A stretch of DNA of 64,000 nt from Planotetraspora phitsanulokensis (GTDB lineage: Bacteria; Actinomycetota; Actinomycetes; Streptosporangiales; Streptosporangiaceae), in assembly GCF_016863295.1 (NCBI RefSeq), contig NZ_BOOP01000007.1, forward strand, positions 62,001-126,000. The letters are read 5' to 3'. This document shows, piece after piece, positions 41,908 to 50,193 of this stretch. Position 1 is the stretch's first letter; each line of letters begins with the position of its first letter. Position numbers and translations under genes: made by a program. The notes below the pieces were generated by a model. That model saw only the letters and a program-made list of their open reading frames with translations. It did no database searches and was not told where the DNA came from.

Positions 41908-44571
41908 GTGACCACGCAGGAACTCGACCGCACGCCCGCGATCGCGGCCCCTTCCCTCACGGTGAACCGTGCCCGCCGCCCTGTCCTCCGCAGATCGGCC
42001 GCCGCTCTCATGGCGGCGCTGCTGGCCGCCGCCGGGCTCTGCGCGGGCGACGCCGTCGCCGGGTTCTTCCCCTTCGGGCCCGCGTCCCGCAGCATCAGCG
42101 ACCTCGGCAACCAGTACGTCCCCTTCTACGCGTACTGGTGGGACGTGCTGCACGGGCACGCCCGCGGCGACCTGATCGTCAACTGGGCCTCGGGGTTCGG
42201 CTCCAGCTACCTGCCCGACGTGTTCTACTACCTGGCCAGCCCCTTCTCCCTCCTGGTCGCGCTGTTCCCCCGCGCCGAGGTCGACCTCGCCGTCTACGTG
42301 ATCACCGCGGCCAAGATCGCGGCGGGCGCCGCCGTCATGGCCTGGTACCTGCGCGGGCTCCGCGTCCGCGGGCCGTTCCGTTCCGGCCTGGCGGCCGTCT
42401 TCGGCGCCGCGTACGGCCTGTGCGGCTGGGCCGTCACCGACGCGGCCTACAACCCCATGTGGCTCGACGGCCTGATCGCCTTCCCCCTGCTGTGCATCGT
42501 CGGGGAGTGGGCCATGGCCGGGCGCAGGCCGGTGCTCGGCCCGCTGTGCGTGGTGTTCGCCTTGGTCACGGGCTTCTACACCGCCGCCTTCGCGATGATC
42601 GGCGCCACCGTCGTGCTCCTCATCCGGGCGACGACCGAGGACTCGCCCCTCCGGGCCAGACTCCGCGGATCCGGGCGCGCCGCGCTGTACGTCGGAGCCG
42701 GCCTGGGGGTGGCCGCGCCCGTCGCGCTGGTGGTCTACCTCGCGGCCGCCGACGCCTGGCCCGTCACTCCCCGGCCCTTCACCTCCGTCGGCGTCTCCCC
42801 CATGCTCGGGCGGCTGCTCCCCGGCAGCTACGAGTTCAACTCCCCTGCGATCTTCGTGGGCACCTTCGCGCTCTTCGCGGCGCTCACGCTGCCGTTCAAC
42901 CCGGCCGTCCGGGTGCGTGCGCGGATCGCCTGGACGGTGGCGATCGTCGCCGTTGCGGCCTCGATGTTGTGGGAGCCGACCGTCCGGATCTGGTACGCCT
43001 ACACGACCCCCAACGGCAGCGCCTACCGTGAGGCGTTCGTTCTGTGCGGCATGATCGTCGTTGCGGGATGGACGTCGTTCTCCCGGGGCATGCCGAAGCC
43101 TTACGCGCTGGCGGGAGGCGCGGCGCTGCTCGGTCTCACGATCTGGGTGGCCTCCGATTGGGAGAAGGCCGCCCCGGAGATGCTCCAGTGGACCTGGGCG
43201 GTCGCGGCCGTCGGCGCCGTCCTGTACGGCGTGCTGGCGCTGGCGAAGAAGATCGGCCGGCGGACGTGGCGGATCACCTCCGGCGTCCTGCTCGTCCTGG
43301 TGGCGGCGGCGCAGACGGCCGAGACCGCGGCCAACGTCGCCGACGTCGACACCAAGCGCCAGGCGGCCCTCGGCTACTACGCCCCCTGGGGAACCTGGCA
43401 CGAGCGATTGCGCGCGGCCGTGGCCTCCGCCGACGCGTGGCCGTCCTACCGTACGGACCCGGGCGAGGCCAGGGTGACCGGCAACGATCCGCAACTGGTC
43501 GGCGGCGAGGGGTCCGCCTACTACAGCAGCTTCACCTCCGTCACGCTGATCGGGATGCTCGAGAACCTCGGCTACGGCTGGATCTCCCGGGGCAGGTCGC
43601 CCAAGAGCCTCGACAATCCGGTGACGGACACGGTGTTCTCGATCGCCGCGCGGGCCCATTCGACGGTGACGGGCGCGTCGCAGTCTCGGGGCGGGGACCA
43701 GGCCGACGTGACCCTGACCCGGCGGCAGGTCGCCCCGCTGGTGACCGTGCGGCCGGACTTCCGCCCGCCGCCGCGGTACGGCGCGTCTCCGTTCCGCAAC
43801 CAGGAGCTGCTGCTCGGCACGTCCGTCTACACGGTTCCCGAGGTGCGCTACGAGCGCAAGGACGGCACGGTCATCGGCACGACCGGGCCGCTGGAGACCG
43901 TTCCCGACCCGACCCCCCGCTCCTATCCGTACAACCTGTTCGCCGCCTGCGCTCCCGGCCAGGAGGTGTACCTGTACGCCCCCGACTACGCGGGCGGCGC
44001 CTCGCTGGTGGACAGTGGGATCCGGGTCGGGCTCACCGGCTCCGCCGGGCGGAACCGGGCGCCGATCGAGTGGCTGGGCACGGTTCCCGCGACGGGAAGG
44101 GTCAAGGTCAAACTCCGGCCGATGGATCGCGGGGCCGTGCCGGACCACCCCATCGCCTGCCTGGACACCGCACGCCTGGCCGACGCGGTGAGTCGTCTCC
44201 GGAGCACCGGCGCCACCCGCGTCGAGGTCTCCGGGCACACCGTCAACGCCACGCTGCCCGCCGGCAGCACGGGAACCGCGGTCATGGCCGTACCGGCGAT
44301 CAGAGGATGGACCTGCGCGCTCGGGAGCGCCGGGGCCCGGCCCGCAGGCAGCTTCCTCGGGCTGGTCGCCGTGCCGCTGGACGGCAAGACGACCCGGGTG
44401 AGCTGCTCGTTCACGCCGCCGGGGCTGAAGATCGGGCTGACGATCACCGGGAGCACCGTGCTCGGCGCGGCCGCGCTCTGGATCGGCCTGTTCTTCCTGC
44501 GGCGTGCACGCCGCAGACGGGAAGAGACGGCGCCCGAGACCGCCGTGGCCTCGGGCGCCGCCCCTGCGTGA
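41908..44571 (+). CDS. YfhO family membrane protein
   Basis: An 887-residue integral membrane protein of the YfhO family, large GT-C-like proteins thought to modify cell-envelope polymers with sugars. After a short cytoplasmic head there is a helix and the family's DLGNQYVPFYAYW motif with the presumed catalytic Asp (about residue 67), then YLPDVFYYLASPFSLL and about a dozen helices up to residue 480, a long extracytoplasmic domain (about 490-845), and a final helix followed by a charged tail. In Bacillus and Listeria, YfhO proteins glycosylate teichoic acids; the acceptor here is unknown. GTG start with GAGG upstream. Confidence 0.9.
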   Translation: MTTQELDRTPAIAAPSLTVNRARRPVLRRSAAALMAALLAAAGLCAGDAVAGFFPFGPASRSISDLGNQYVPFYAYWWDVLHGHARGDLIVNWASGFGSSYLPDVFYYLASPFSLLVALFPRAEVDLAVYVITAAKIAAGAAVMAWYLRGLRVRGPFRSGLAAVFGAAYGLCGWAVTDAAYNPMWLDGLIAFPLLCIVGEWAMAGRRPVLGPLCVVFALVTGFYTAAFAMIGATVVLLIRATTEDSPLRARLRGSGRAALYVGAGLGVAAPVALVVYLAAADAWPVTPRPFTSVGVSPMLGRLLPGSYEFNSPAIFVGTFALFAALTLPFNPAVRVRARIAWTVAIVAVAASMLWEPTVRIWYAYTTPNGSAYREAFVLCGMIVVAGWTSFSRGMPKPYALAGGAALLGLTIWVASDWEKAAPEMLQWTWAVAAVGAVLYGVLALAKKIGRRTWRITSGVLLVLVAAAQTAETAANVADVDTKRQAALGYYAPWGTWHERLRAAVASADAWPSYRTDPGEARVTGNDPQLVGGEGSAYYSSFTSVTLIGMLENLGYGWISRGRSPKSLDNPVTDTVFSIAARAHSTVTGASQSRGGDQADVTLTRRQVAPLVTVRPDFRPPPRYGASPFRNQELLLGTSVYTVPEVRYERKDGTVIGTTGPLETVPDPTPRSYPYNLFAACAPGQEVYLYAPDYAGGASLVDSGIRVGLTGSAGRNRAPIEWLGTVPATGRVKVKLRPMDRGAVPDHPIACLDTARLADAVSRLRSTGATRVEVSGHTVNATLPAGSTGTAVMAVPAIRGWTCALGSAGARPAGSFLGLVAVPLDGKTTRVSCSFTPPGLKIGLTITGSTVLGAAALWIGLFFLRRARRRREETAPETAVASGAAPA

Positions 44572-44590
44572 TCAGCGGAGCCTGTTACCG

Positions 44591-45985
44591 TCAGTGCCCG
44601 TGGCCGTGCTCGGGGTACGAGCCCTGGGTCTGCGTGTTGAGCCGGTCCACGCGGACCTTGCTCGCCGAATCGGTCCGACGGTCATCGATCTTGATGACGT
44701 CGAAGCCGCGGTTGAAGTCGCTCGCGTAGACGTAGCCGTTGTAGTAGTACGCGGACCAGAACCCGCCCGAGCCCTCGGCGGCCGGACCGCGCTCGAAGTA
44801 GCCGATCTCCTTCGGGTGCGCGGAGTCGGTGAAGTCCCAGAACGACGCGCCGCCCTGGTACCAGGCCTGGACCATGATGTCGCGGCCCTTGACCGGGATG
44901 AGCGAGCCGTTGTGGGCGACACAGTTCTCCGTGTCCGCCTGGTAACGGGGGATCTTGAAGTAGCTCTTGAAGACCAGCTTGCCCTTCACGATGTCGTAGA
45001 TCGCGTCGGCGCCCCGGTTGGGGCCGATGGCCTCGTTGCAGGTCGCCGCGCCGCCGCCGCCGAGCTCGTCGGTGAAGACGACCTTGGTGCCCTCGTTGTT
45101 GAACGTCGCCGAGTGCCAGAACGCGAAGTTCGGGTCGGTCGTGCGGGCCGTCACCTTGGGCTGCTCAGGGTTGCGGATGTCGAACAGCACGCCGTCGCCC
45201 ATGCACGCGCCGGCCGCGATGCCCTTCTCCGGGTAGACCGTGATGTCGTGGCAGCCGCTCGTGGGGATGAGCAGGCCCGGCTGGGTCTCGTTGCCGCCGT
45301 CGGGGAACACGACCGGGGTGGCCACCACCGACGCGGACGTCGGGTTCTTCAGCGGCACCTTCACGATCGAGATCTTGTCGTGCGGCGGCAGGCAGTCGGG
45401 GAAGCTCGCCGACGGGCTGTAGGACGAGATGTACAGGTAGACGTTGTTCCGCTTCTTGTCCGGAACCAGCGTGTGGGTGTGCGAACCGCAGCTCGTCTCG
45501 ACCGACTTGATGTACTTCGGGTTCGTCTTGTCGCTGACGTCGAAGATGCGGATGCCCTCCCACGACTCCTTGACCGACGCCGGCTGCCCGGTGCTGGCGC
45601 AGGAGTCGTCGTTACGTGAGGAGTCGACCGAGGCGAACAGCAGGTCGCCGTAGACCGACAGGTCCATCTGCGAACCGGGGCAGACGACGGAGCTGACCGC
45701 TTTCGCCTTCTTTGGGTTCTTGATGTCGTAGATGGAGAAACCGCCATAGTTACCGACATAGGCATAATTGCCCTGGAATGCGATGTCGGTGTTGATGGTG
45801 GCCGCGATGGCGGCCGGCTTGGGGACGTTCGTCACGTGCTCGACGTTCGAGCTCATGACGATCTCATCGGTTCCCGGGATGTCCGCGGCCTGAACGGGCA
45901 TCGCAGGCAGCGCGATCGCCGCCGCCGCGCCCACCAGAACGAGGAGGCGGCCGACCGGACCGCCTCTGCGGAGGTTGGACAACAC
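44591..45985 (-). CDS. Secreted LVIVD-repeat protein
   Basis: A 464-residue exported protein. A signal peptide (Arg-rich start, hydrophobic GRLLVLVGAAAAIALPAMPVQA) precedes repeated beta units of the LVIVD type, such as NYAYVGNYGGFSIYDIKNPKK, GIRIFDVSDKTNPKY and GVLFDIRNPEQPKV, which suggest a beta-propeller. It ends in HGHGH, a possible metal site. Function unknown. The GTG start is chosen because AAGGAGGGG precedes it. It is divergent from a DUF305 lipoprotein; this pairing occurs in other actinobacteria, so the two may act together at the cell surface. Confidence 0.87.
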   Translation of the reverse strand: MLSNLRRGGPVGRLLVLVGAAAAIALPAMPVQAADIPGTDEIVMSSNVEHVTNVPKPAAIAATINTDIAFQGNYAYVGNYGGFSIYDIKNPKKAKAVSSVVCPGSQMDLSVYGDLLFASVDSSRNDDSCASTGQPASVKESWEGIRIFDVSDKTNPKYIKSVETSCGSHTHTLVPDKKRNNVYLYISSYSPSASFPDCLPPHDKISIVKVPLKNPTSASVVATPVVFPDGGNETQPGLLIPTSGCHDITVYPEKGIAAGACMGDGVLFDIRNPEQPKVTARTTDPNFAFWHSATFNNEGTKVVFTDELGGGGAATCNEAIGPNRGADAIYDIVKGKLVFKSYFKIPRYQADTENCVAHNGSLIPVKGRDIMVQAWYQGGASFWDFTDSAHPKEIGYFERGPAAEGSGGFWSAYYYNGYVYASDFNRGFDVIKIDDRRTDSASKVRVDRLNTQTQGSYPEHGHGH

Positions 45986-46167
45986 GCAGGTACCCCTCCT
46001 TGGTCGCACGCGTCCGGGCAGACGAAATATCACCAGTTCGTCACCCGAACAGGAATTTGTACGCCATCCTGCCTGCTTCCGGAAAATAGATCAACATTCC
46101 GGGTTTACCCGTTTTTCAGTATTTTGTTAGGGTGCGTGGGCACGGCTAGAGATCACAGGGAGGCTGG

Positions 46168-46797
46168 GTGCGCGCCGCACTCCTCACCGCCATCGTCATC
46201 GGGACGGCCACGCTCGCGGGGTGTTCGGGCTCGTCGGAGCCCACGGAGGCCCGGCCGACCGCCCCGGTCATCGCTCCCGGCAGGCCCGGCGAGCAGGCGA
46301 GGACGCTCAGTCCCACAGAGACCGTGCCGGCCGTGCCGTCCCCGTCCGCGAACGCCGCCGACGTCCTCTTCATGCAGGACATGATCGTCCACCACCGCCA
46401 GGCGCTCGACATGAGCGACCTCGCGCCGACGCGGGCCGCCTCGGACGCCGTGAAGCGCATGGCGGCCCGGATCAACGACGCCCAGGGGCCGGAGATCTCC
46501 GCGATGACCCGCTGGCTGGAGCAGCAGGGGCAGCGGCTTCCCGACCACCATGAGCTCGAGCATCACGACATGCCCGGCATGGCCACCCCCGAGCAACTGG
46601 ACGCTCTACGCAAGGCCGGCGGCGCCGACTTCGACCGGCTGTTCGTGCAGCTGATGATCGCCCATCACATGGGTGCGATCACCATGGCCGCCGACGAGAT
46701 GGAGAAGGGCTCCCACGTGACGGTGCAGGAGCTGGCCCAGGACATCTCGGTCACCCAAACCGCCGAAATCAACCGCCTCCGCCAACTCCAGCCATAA
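46168..46797 (+). CDS. DUF305 lipoprotein
   Basis: A 209-residue lipoprotein with a signal peptide and lipobox TLAGC (Cys about residue 19), a Pro/Thr-rich linker, and a DUF305 ferritin-like helical domain. The domain shows two FMQDMIVHHRQALDM-type units (about 67-82 and again FVQLMIAHHMGAITMAADEM, about 160), and HHELEHHDMPGM between them, so His and Met are abundant; metal (copper) binding has been proposed for the family. GGGAGG precedes the GTG. The gene ends at a long inverted repeat. Confidence 0.9.
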   Translation: MRAALLTAIVIGTATLAGCSGSSEPTEARPTAPVIAPGRPGEQARTLSPTETVPAVPSPSANAADVLFMQDMIVHHRQALDMSDLAPTRAASDAVKRMAARINDAQGPEISAMTRWLEQQGQRLPDHHELEHHDMPGMATPEQLDALRKAGGADFDRLFVQLMIAHHMGAITMAADEMEKGSHVTVQELAQDISVTQTAEINRLRQLQP

Positions 46798-46799
46798 AG

Positions 46800-46889
46800 C
46801 CCCAACCCCTGCGTGATCATGCACAGGTTCGCGCGCGCACCACCCGGCCGGCACGAACCTTGTGCGTTGATCACGGCCAGGGGGTGGGG
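46800..46889. terminator. Long inverted repeat between convergent genes, bidirectional terminator or intergenic repeat element
   Basis: Left arm (46800-46831) and right arm (46854-46889) are reverse complements over more than 30 bases with a few single-base insertions; shared blocks include CGTGATCA, AGGTTCG and CCCC. The 22-base loop is CG-rich. Position between convergent DUF305 and helicase genes fits a strong bidirectional terminator; its length also suggests a dispersed palindromic element. Confidence 0.7.
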
Positions 46890-46894
46890 GCGGG

Positions 46895-48577
46895 TCAGTG
46901 GGCGTCGCGGTCGCGGCGGATGGTCACCTTGCGGCCCTTGATCGTGGTCCTCCTGAGGGCGTCGATGACCTCCTGGACGGCCGACTCGGGGATCTCGACC
47001 AGGGAGAACCGGTCGGCGATCTCGATCGCGCCGATGTCGCGCCCGCTCACCCTCGTCTCCCCCGCGATGGCGCCGACGAGGTCCTGGGGCCGGATCCGCG
47101 CGCTGCGCCCGGCCCCGACGAACAGGCGGGCCATGCCGCCCCTCGACGGGCCGCGCCCCCGCCGGTCGTCCCTCGGCCCCGCGTCGCGTCCGCCTCCGTC
47201 GCGCCGGCCGCGGGTGGGCGACAGGGCGATCTCGGGGATCTCCTCCTCGTCGGCCGCCGCACCGGTGGACTCGTGGGCGAGCTTCACCGCGGCGAGGGCC
47301 ACCTCCATCACGTCGAACTCGTCGGTGAGGGTCTCGACCACGACGCGGAACCGGTCCAGGTCGTCGTCCTCGAGGAGGCTCTCGTGCAGCGCGGCCCGGG
47401 TCAGCTCGAGTCGCCGCGCCAGCAGGTCGGCGATCGTCGGCACCTTCTCGATCTCGATGCGGCTCCGGGTGACCCGCTCGATGGTCTTGAGCATGCGGTG
47501 CTCGCGCGGCTCGGCGAGCGTGATCGCCACGCCTTCCCTGCCTGCCCGGCCGACCCGCCCGATCCGGTGGACGTACGACTCGGGCGCCGAGGGGACGTCG
47601 TAGTTGATGACATGCGTGAGCTGCTCGATGTCGAGACCTCTGGCCGCCACGTCGGTCGCCACCAGCAGGTCGGCGGTGCCGGTCCGCAGGCGTCCCATCA
47701 CGCGGTCGCGCTGCTCCTGGCCCATGCCTCCGTGCAGCGCCTCGGCGCGGTAACCGCGCCCGTTGAGCGTCTCGGTCAGGGAGTCGACCTCGTCACGCGT
47801 ACGGCAGAACACGATCGCGGCCGTCGGCGACTCCACGTCGAGCACACGCCCGAGCGCCGCGGGCTTGTGGGACCGGGTCACGATGTAGGCGCTCTGCCGC
47901 ACCAGCGGGCTCTCCCCCGTGGTGGGACGCTCGTGCTCGATCTTGATCCGTACGGGGTCGGAGAGGTGCCTGCGCGCGATCCCGTCGATGCGGGGCGGCA
48001 TGGTCGCCGAGAACAGCACCGTCTGCCGGTCTTCGGGGGTGTCCTGGAGGATCGCCTCGATGTCCTCGGCGAAGCCCATGTCGAGCATCTCGTCGGCCTC
48101 GTCGAGCACGACCATCCGGAGTCCGCCCAGCGCCAGCGTGCCCCGCCCGATGTGATCGAGAGCACGCCCCGGGGTCGCGACCACCACGTCCACGCCTCGC
48201 TCCAGCGCCCGCAGTTGACGGCCGATGGGCTGCCCGCCGTAGATCGGGAGCACCCGCGCCCCGATGTCCTTGCCGTAGCGGTGCATCGCCTCCGACACCT
48301 GTACGGCGAGCTCCCGCGTGGGGACCAGGATCAGCGCGACCGGCCCGGACTCCTGCTCCCTCTCGGACATCCGCTGCAGCACGGGCAGGGCGAACGCCGC
48401 CGTCTTGCCGGTGCCGGTGGCGGCCTGTCCGAGCAGGTCACGGCCTTCGAGGAGGGGCGGAATCGCCTCCCGCTGAATGGGAGTCGGCTCCTCGTAACCG
48501 AGATCGCCGAGAGCCCGCAGAAGCTCGGGGCGCAGTGCCAGATCCGCGAAGCTCATGGCTTCGTCGGTCACGTTCAC
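46895..48577 (-). CDS. DEAD-box ATP-dependent RNA helicase (CsdA/DeaD-like)
   Basis: A 560-residue RNA helicase. All core motifs are present: Q motif (PTPIQREAIP), Walker A AATGTGKT (about residue 53), PTRELA, TPGR, DEAD (about 158), SAT (about 190), then the second RecA domain with ARGLD and HRIGRVGRAGR (about 335). A linker rich in Arg, Gly and Asp (about 440-475) leads to a DbpA-type RNA-binding domain (about 480-555, MARLFVGAGRSARIRPQDLVGAI). It remodels RNA in ribosome assembly or cold adaptation. GTG start with AGAGGAG upstream; MSFADL a few codons later is an alternative. Confidence 0.95.
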   Translation of the reverse strand: MNVTDEAMSFADLALRPELLRALGDLGYEEPTPIQREAIPPLLEGRDLLGQAATGTGKTAAFALPVLQRMSEREQESGPVALILVPTRELAVQVSEAMHRYGKDIGARVLPIYGGQPIGRQLRALERGVDVVVATPGRALDHIGRGTLALGGLRMVVLDEADEMLDMGFAEDIEAILQDTPEDRQTVLFSATMPPRIDGIARRHLSDPVRIKIEHERPTTGESPLVRQSAYIVTRSHKPAALGRVLDVESPTAAIVFCRTRDEVDSLTETLNGRGYRAEALHGGMGQEQRDRVMGRLRTGTADLLVATDVAARGLDIEQLTHVINYDVPSAPESYVHRIGRVGRAGREGVAITLAEPREHRMLKTIERVTRSRIEIEKVPTIADLLARRLELTRAALHESLLEDDDLDRFRVVVETLTDEFDVMEVALAAVKLAHESTGAAADEEEIPEIALSPTRGRRDGGGRDAGPRDDRRGRGPSRGGMARLFVGAGRSARIRPQDLVGAIAGETRVSGRDIGAIEIADRFSLVEIPESAVQEVIDALRRTTIKGRKVTIRRDRDAH

Positions 48578-48718
48578 GATGTCGGGCTCCTCTGAGAACG
48601 GGCAGGTGTGCGGGGAACTGGTCCCCCCTATGATCCCCCCAACCTGACACTCCTTCGTCAGCGGGCGGCCCTCACCGGCGGAAATCCCGGCCGACGCGGC
48701 GGTGAGAGGGTCCGGCGA

Positions 48719-50191
48719 TCAGCCGCCGGTGCGGCGCGTCCGGCCGTTGCCCGCCACCCCCGGGCGGGTGAGGCGCTCCGGATCGACCACCCTGTCGAAG
48801 AGCCGCTCGTCGACGCCGGACCTCATCGCGGCCTCCTTCAGCGTGAGGTCGTCGGCGATCGCCCGGTGTGCGATCTTCGCGGACTCGTCGTAGCCGATGA
48901 CCGGGCTCAGCGCGGTCACCATCATGACCGAGCGCTCGACGTCGGACTCGAGCTTGGGAGTGTTCAGCCGCACACCTTCGACCAGATACTCCCGGAAATG
49001 ATCCATCATGTCCGCTAAAATCCGGATCGAGTGAAGGACGTTGTTGATGATGACCGGCCGGAACGCGTTGAGCTCGAAGTTCCCTTCCGCCCCGGCCATC
49101 GAGACGGCCCCGTCATCGGCGATCACCTGGACGGCGACCATGAGCATCGCCTCGGCCTGAGTCGGGTTGACCTTCCCCGGCATGATCGAGGACCCCGGCT
49201 CGTTGGACGGCAGGTCCAGTTCGTGCAGGCCTGTTCGCGGGCCCGACCCCAGCCACCGCAAGTCGTTGGCGAACTTGAACAGCGACACGGCCAGGGTGCG
49301 CAGCGCCGCCGAGACGCGGACGAGCGGATCGCACGACGCCTGGGCGGCGAACCTGTTGGGCGCCCCGGTGAACGCGTGCCTGGTCAGCCTGGCGATCTCG
49401 CGGGCGACCTCGTCTCCGAAGCCGGGCGGGGCGTTCAGGCCGGTGCCGACCGCCGTCCCGCCGATCGCCAGCCTGTCGAGCCCTCGTGCCGTGGTTTTCA
49501 GATGCTCGGTGGCGTCCTCGATCTGGGCGACGTACCCCGACCATTCCTGGCCGACCGTCAACGGCGTCGCGTCCTCCAGGTGGGTACGGCCGACCTTGAC
49601 CACGTGCGCCCACTCCCGGCTCTTGCGCCCGGCCGCGTCGCTCAGCCGTGACAACGCGGGCAGCAGCCGTGTCTCGAGTGCGTGGACCACCGCGATGTGC
49701 ATCGCGGTGACGAAGGTGTCGTTGGACGACTGGCCCATGTTCACGTGGTCGTTCGGATGCACCGGATCCTTGCTCCCGAGGCGTCCGCCGAGCAGCTGGA
49801 TCGCCCGGTTCGAGATCACCTCGTTCACGTTCATGTTCGACTGGGTGCCCGAGCCGGTCTGCCAGACGTACAGCGGGAACTCCGAGTCCAGGCGGCCGTC
49901 GATCACCTCGTCGGCCACGCGGGCGATGAGGTCGGCCTTCCAGCGGGGCATACGGCCCGCACGCCCGTTGACGTGGGCCGCCGCCTTCTTGATGTAGCCG
50001 TAGGCGTGGTAGACGGCCTTGGGCATCCGGTCGTCGCCGATGCTGAAGTGGATCAGGGAGCGTTGCGTCTGCGCTCCCCAGTAGTGGTCGGCCGGCACCT
50101 CGATCTCGCCGAGCGAGTCGCTCTCGGTGCGGGTGCCCGTCGCGTCGAGCCCGATCGGCACGTTCAGGATCCGGGGGCCGTTGCGCGTCAT
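48719..50191 (-). CDS. fumC: Fumarate hydratase, class II
   Basis: A 490-residue class II fumarase, the TCA-cycle enzyme that interconverts fumarate and L-malate. The lyase-1 signature GSSIMPGKVNPTQAE (about 325-340), TGSGTQSNMNVNEV (about 103), VGRTHLEDATPLTVGQEWSGY (about 190) and HPNDHVNMGQSSND are all present; the flexible SSIMPGKVN loop holds the catalytic Ser. The ATG follows GGGGAGG. It is two bases downstream of the malic enzyme and cotranscribed, so malate produced or used here is linked to pyruvate. Confidence 0.96.
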   Translation of the reverse strand: MTRNGPRILNVPIGLDATGTRTESDSLGEIEVPADHYWGAQTQRSLIHFSIGDDRMPKAVYHAYGYIKKAAAHVNGRAGRMPRWKADLIARVADEVIDGRLDSEFPLYVWQTGSGTQSNMNVNEVISNRAIQLLGGRLGSKDPVHPNDHVNMGQSSNDTFVTAMHIAVVHALETRLLPALSRLSDAAGRKSREWAHVVKVGRTHLEDATPLTVGQEWSGYVAQIEDATEHLKTTARGLDRLAIGGTAVGTGLNAPPGFGDEVAREIARLTRHAFTGAPNRFAAQASCDPLVRVSAALRTLAVSLFKFANDLRWLGSGPRTGLHELDLPSNEPGSSIMPGKVNPTQAEAMLMVAVQVIADDGAVSMAGAEGNFELNAFRPVIINNVLHSIRILADMMDHFREYLVEGVRLNTPKLESDVERSVMMVTALSPVIGYDESAKIAHRAIADDLTLKEAAMRSGVDERLFDRVVDPERLTRPGVAGNGRTRRTGG

Positions 50192-50193
50192 CG

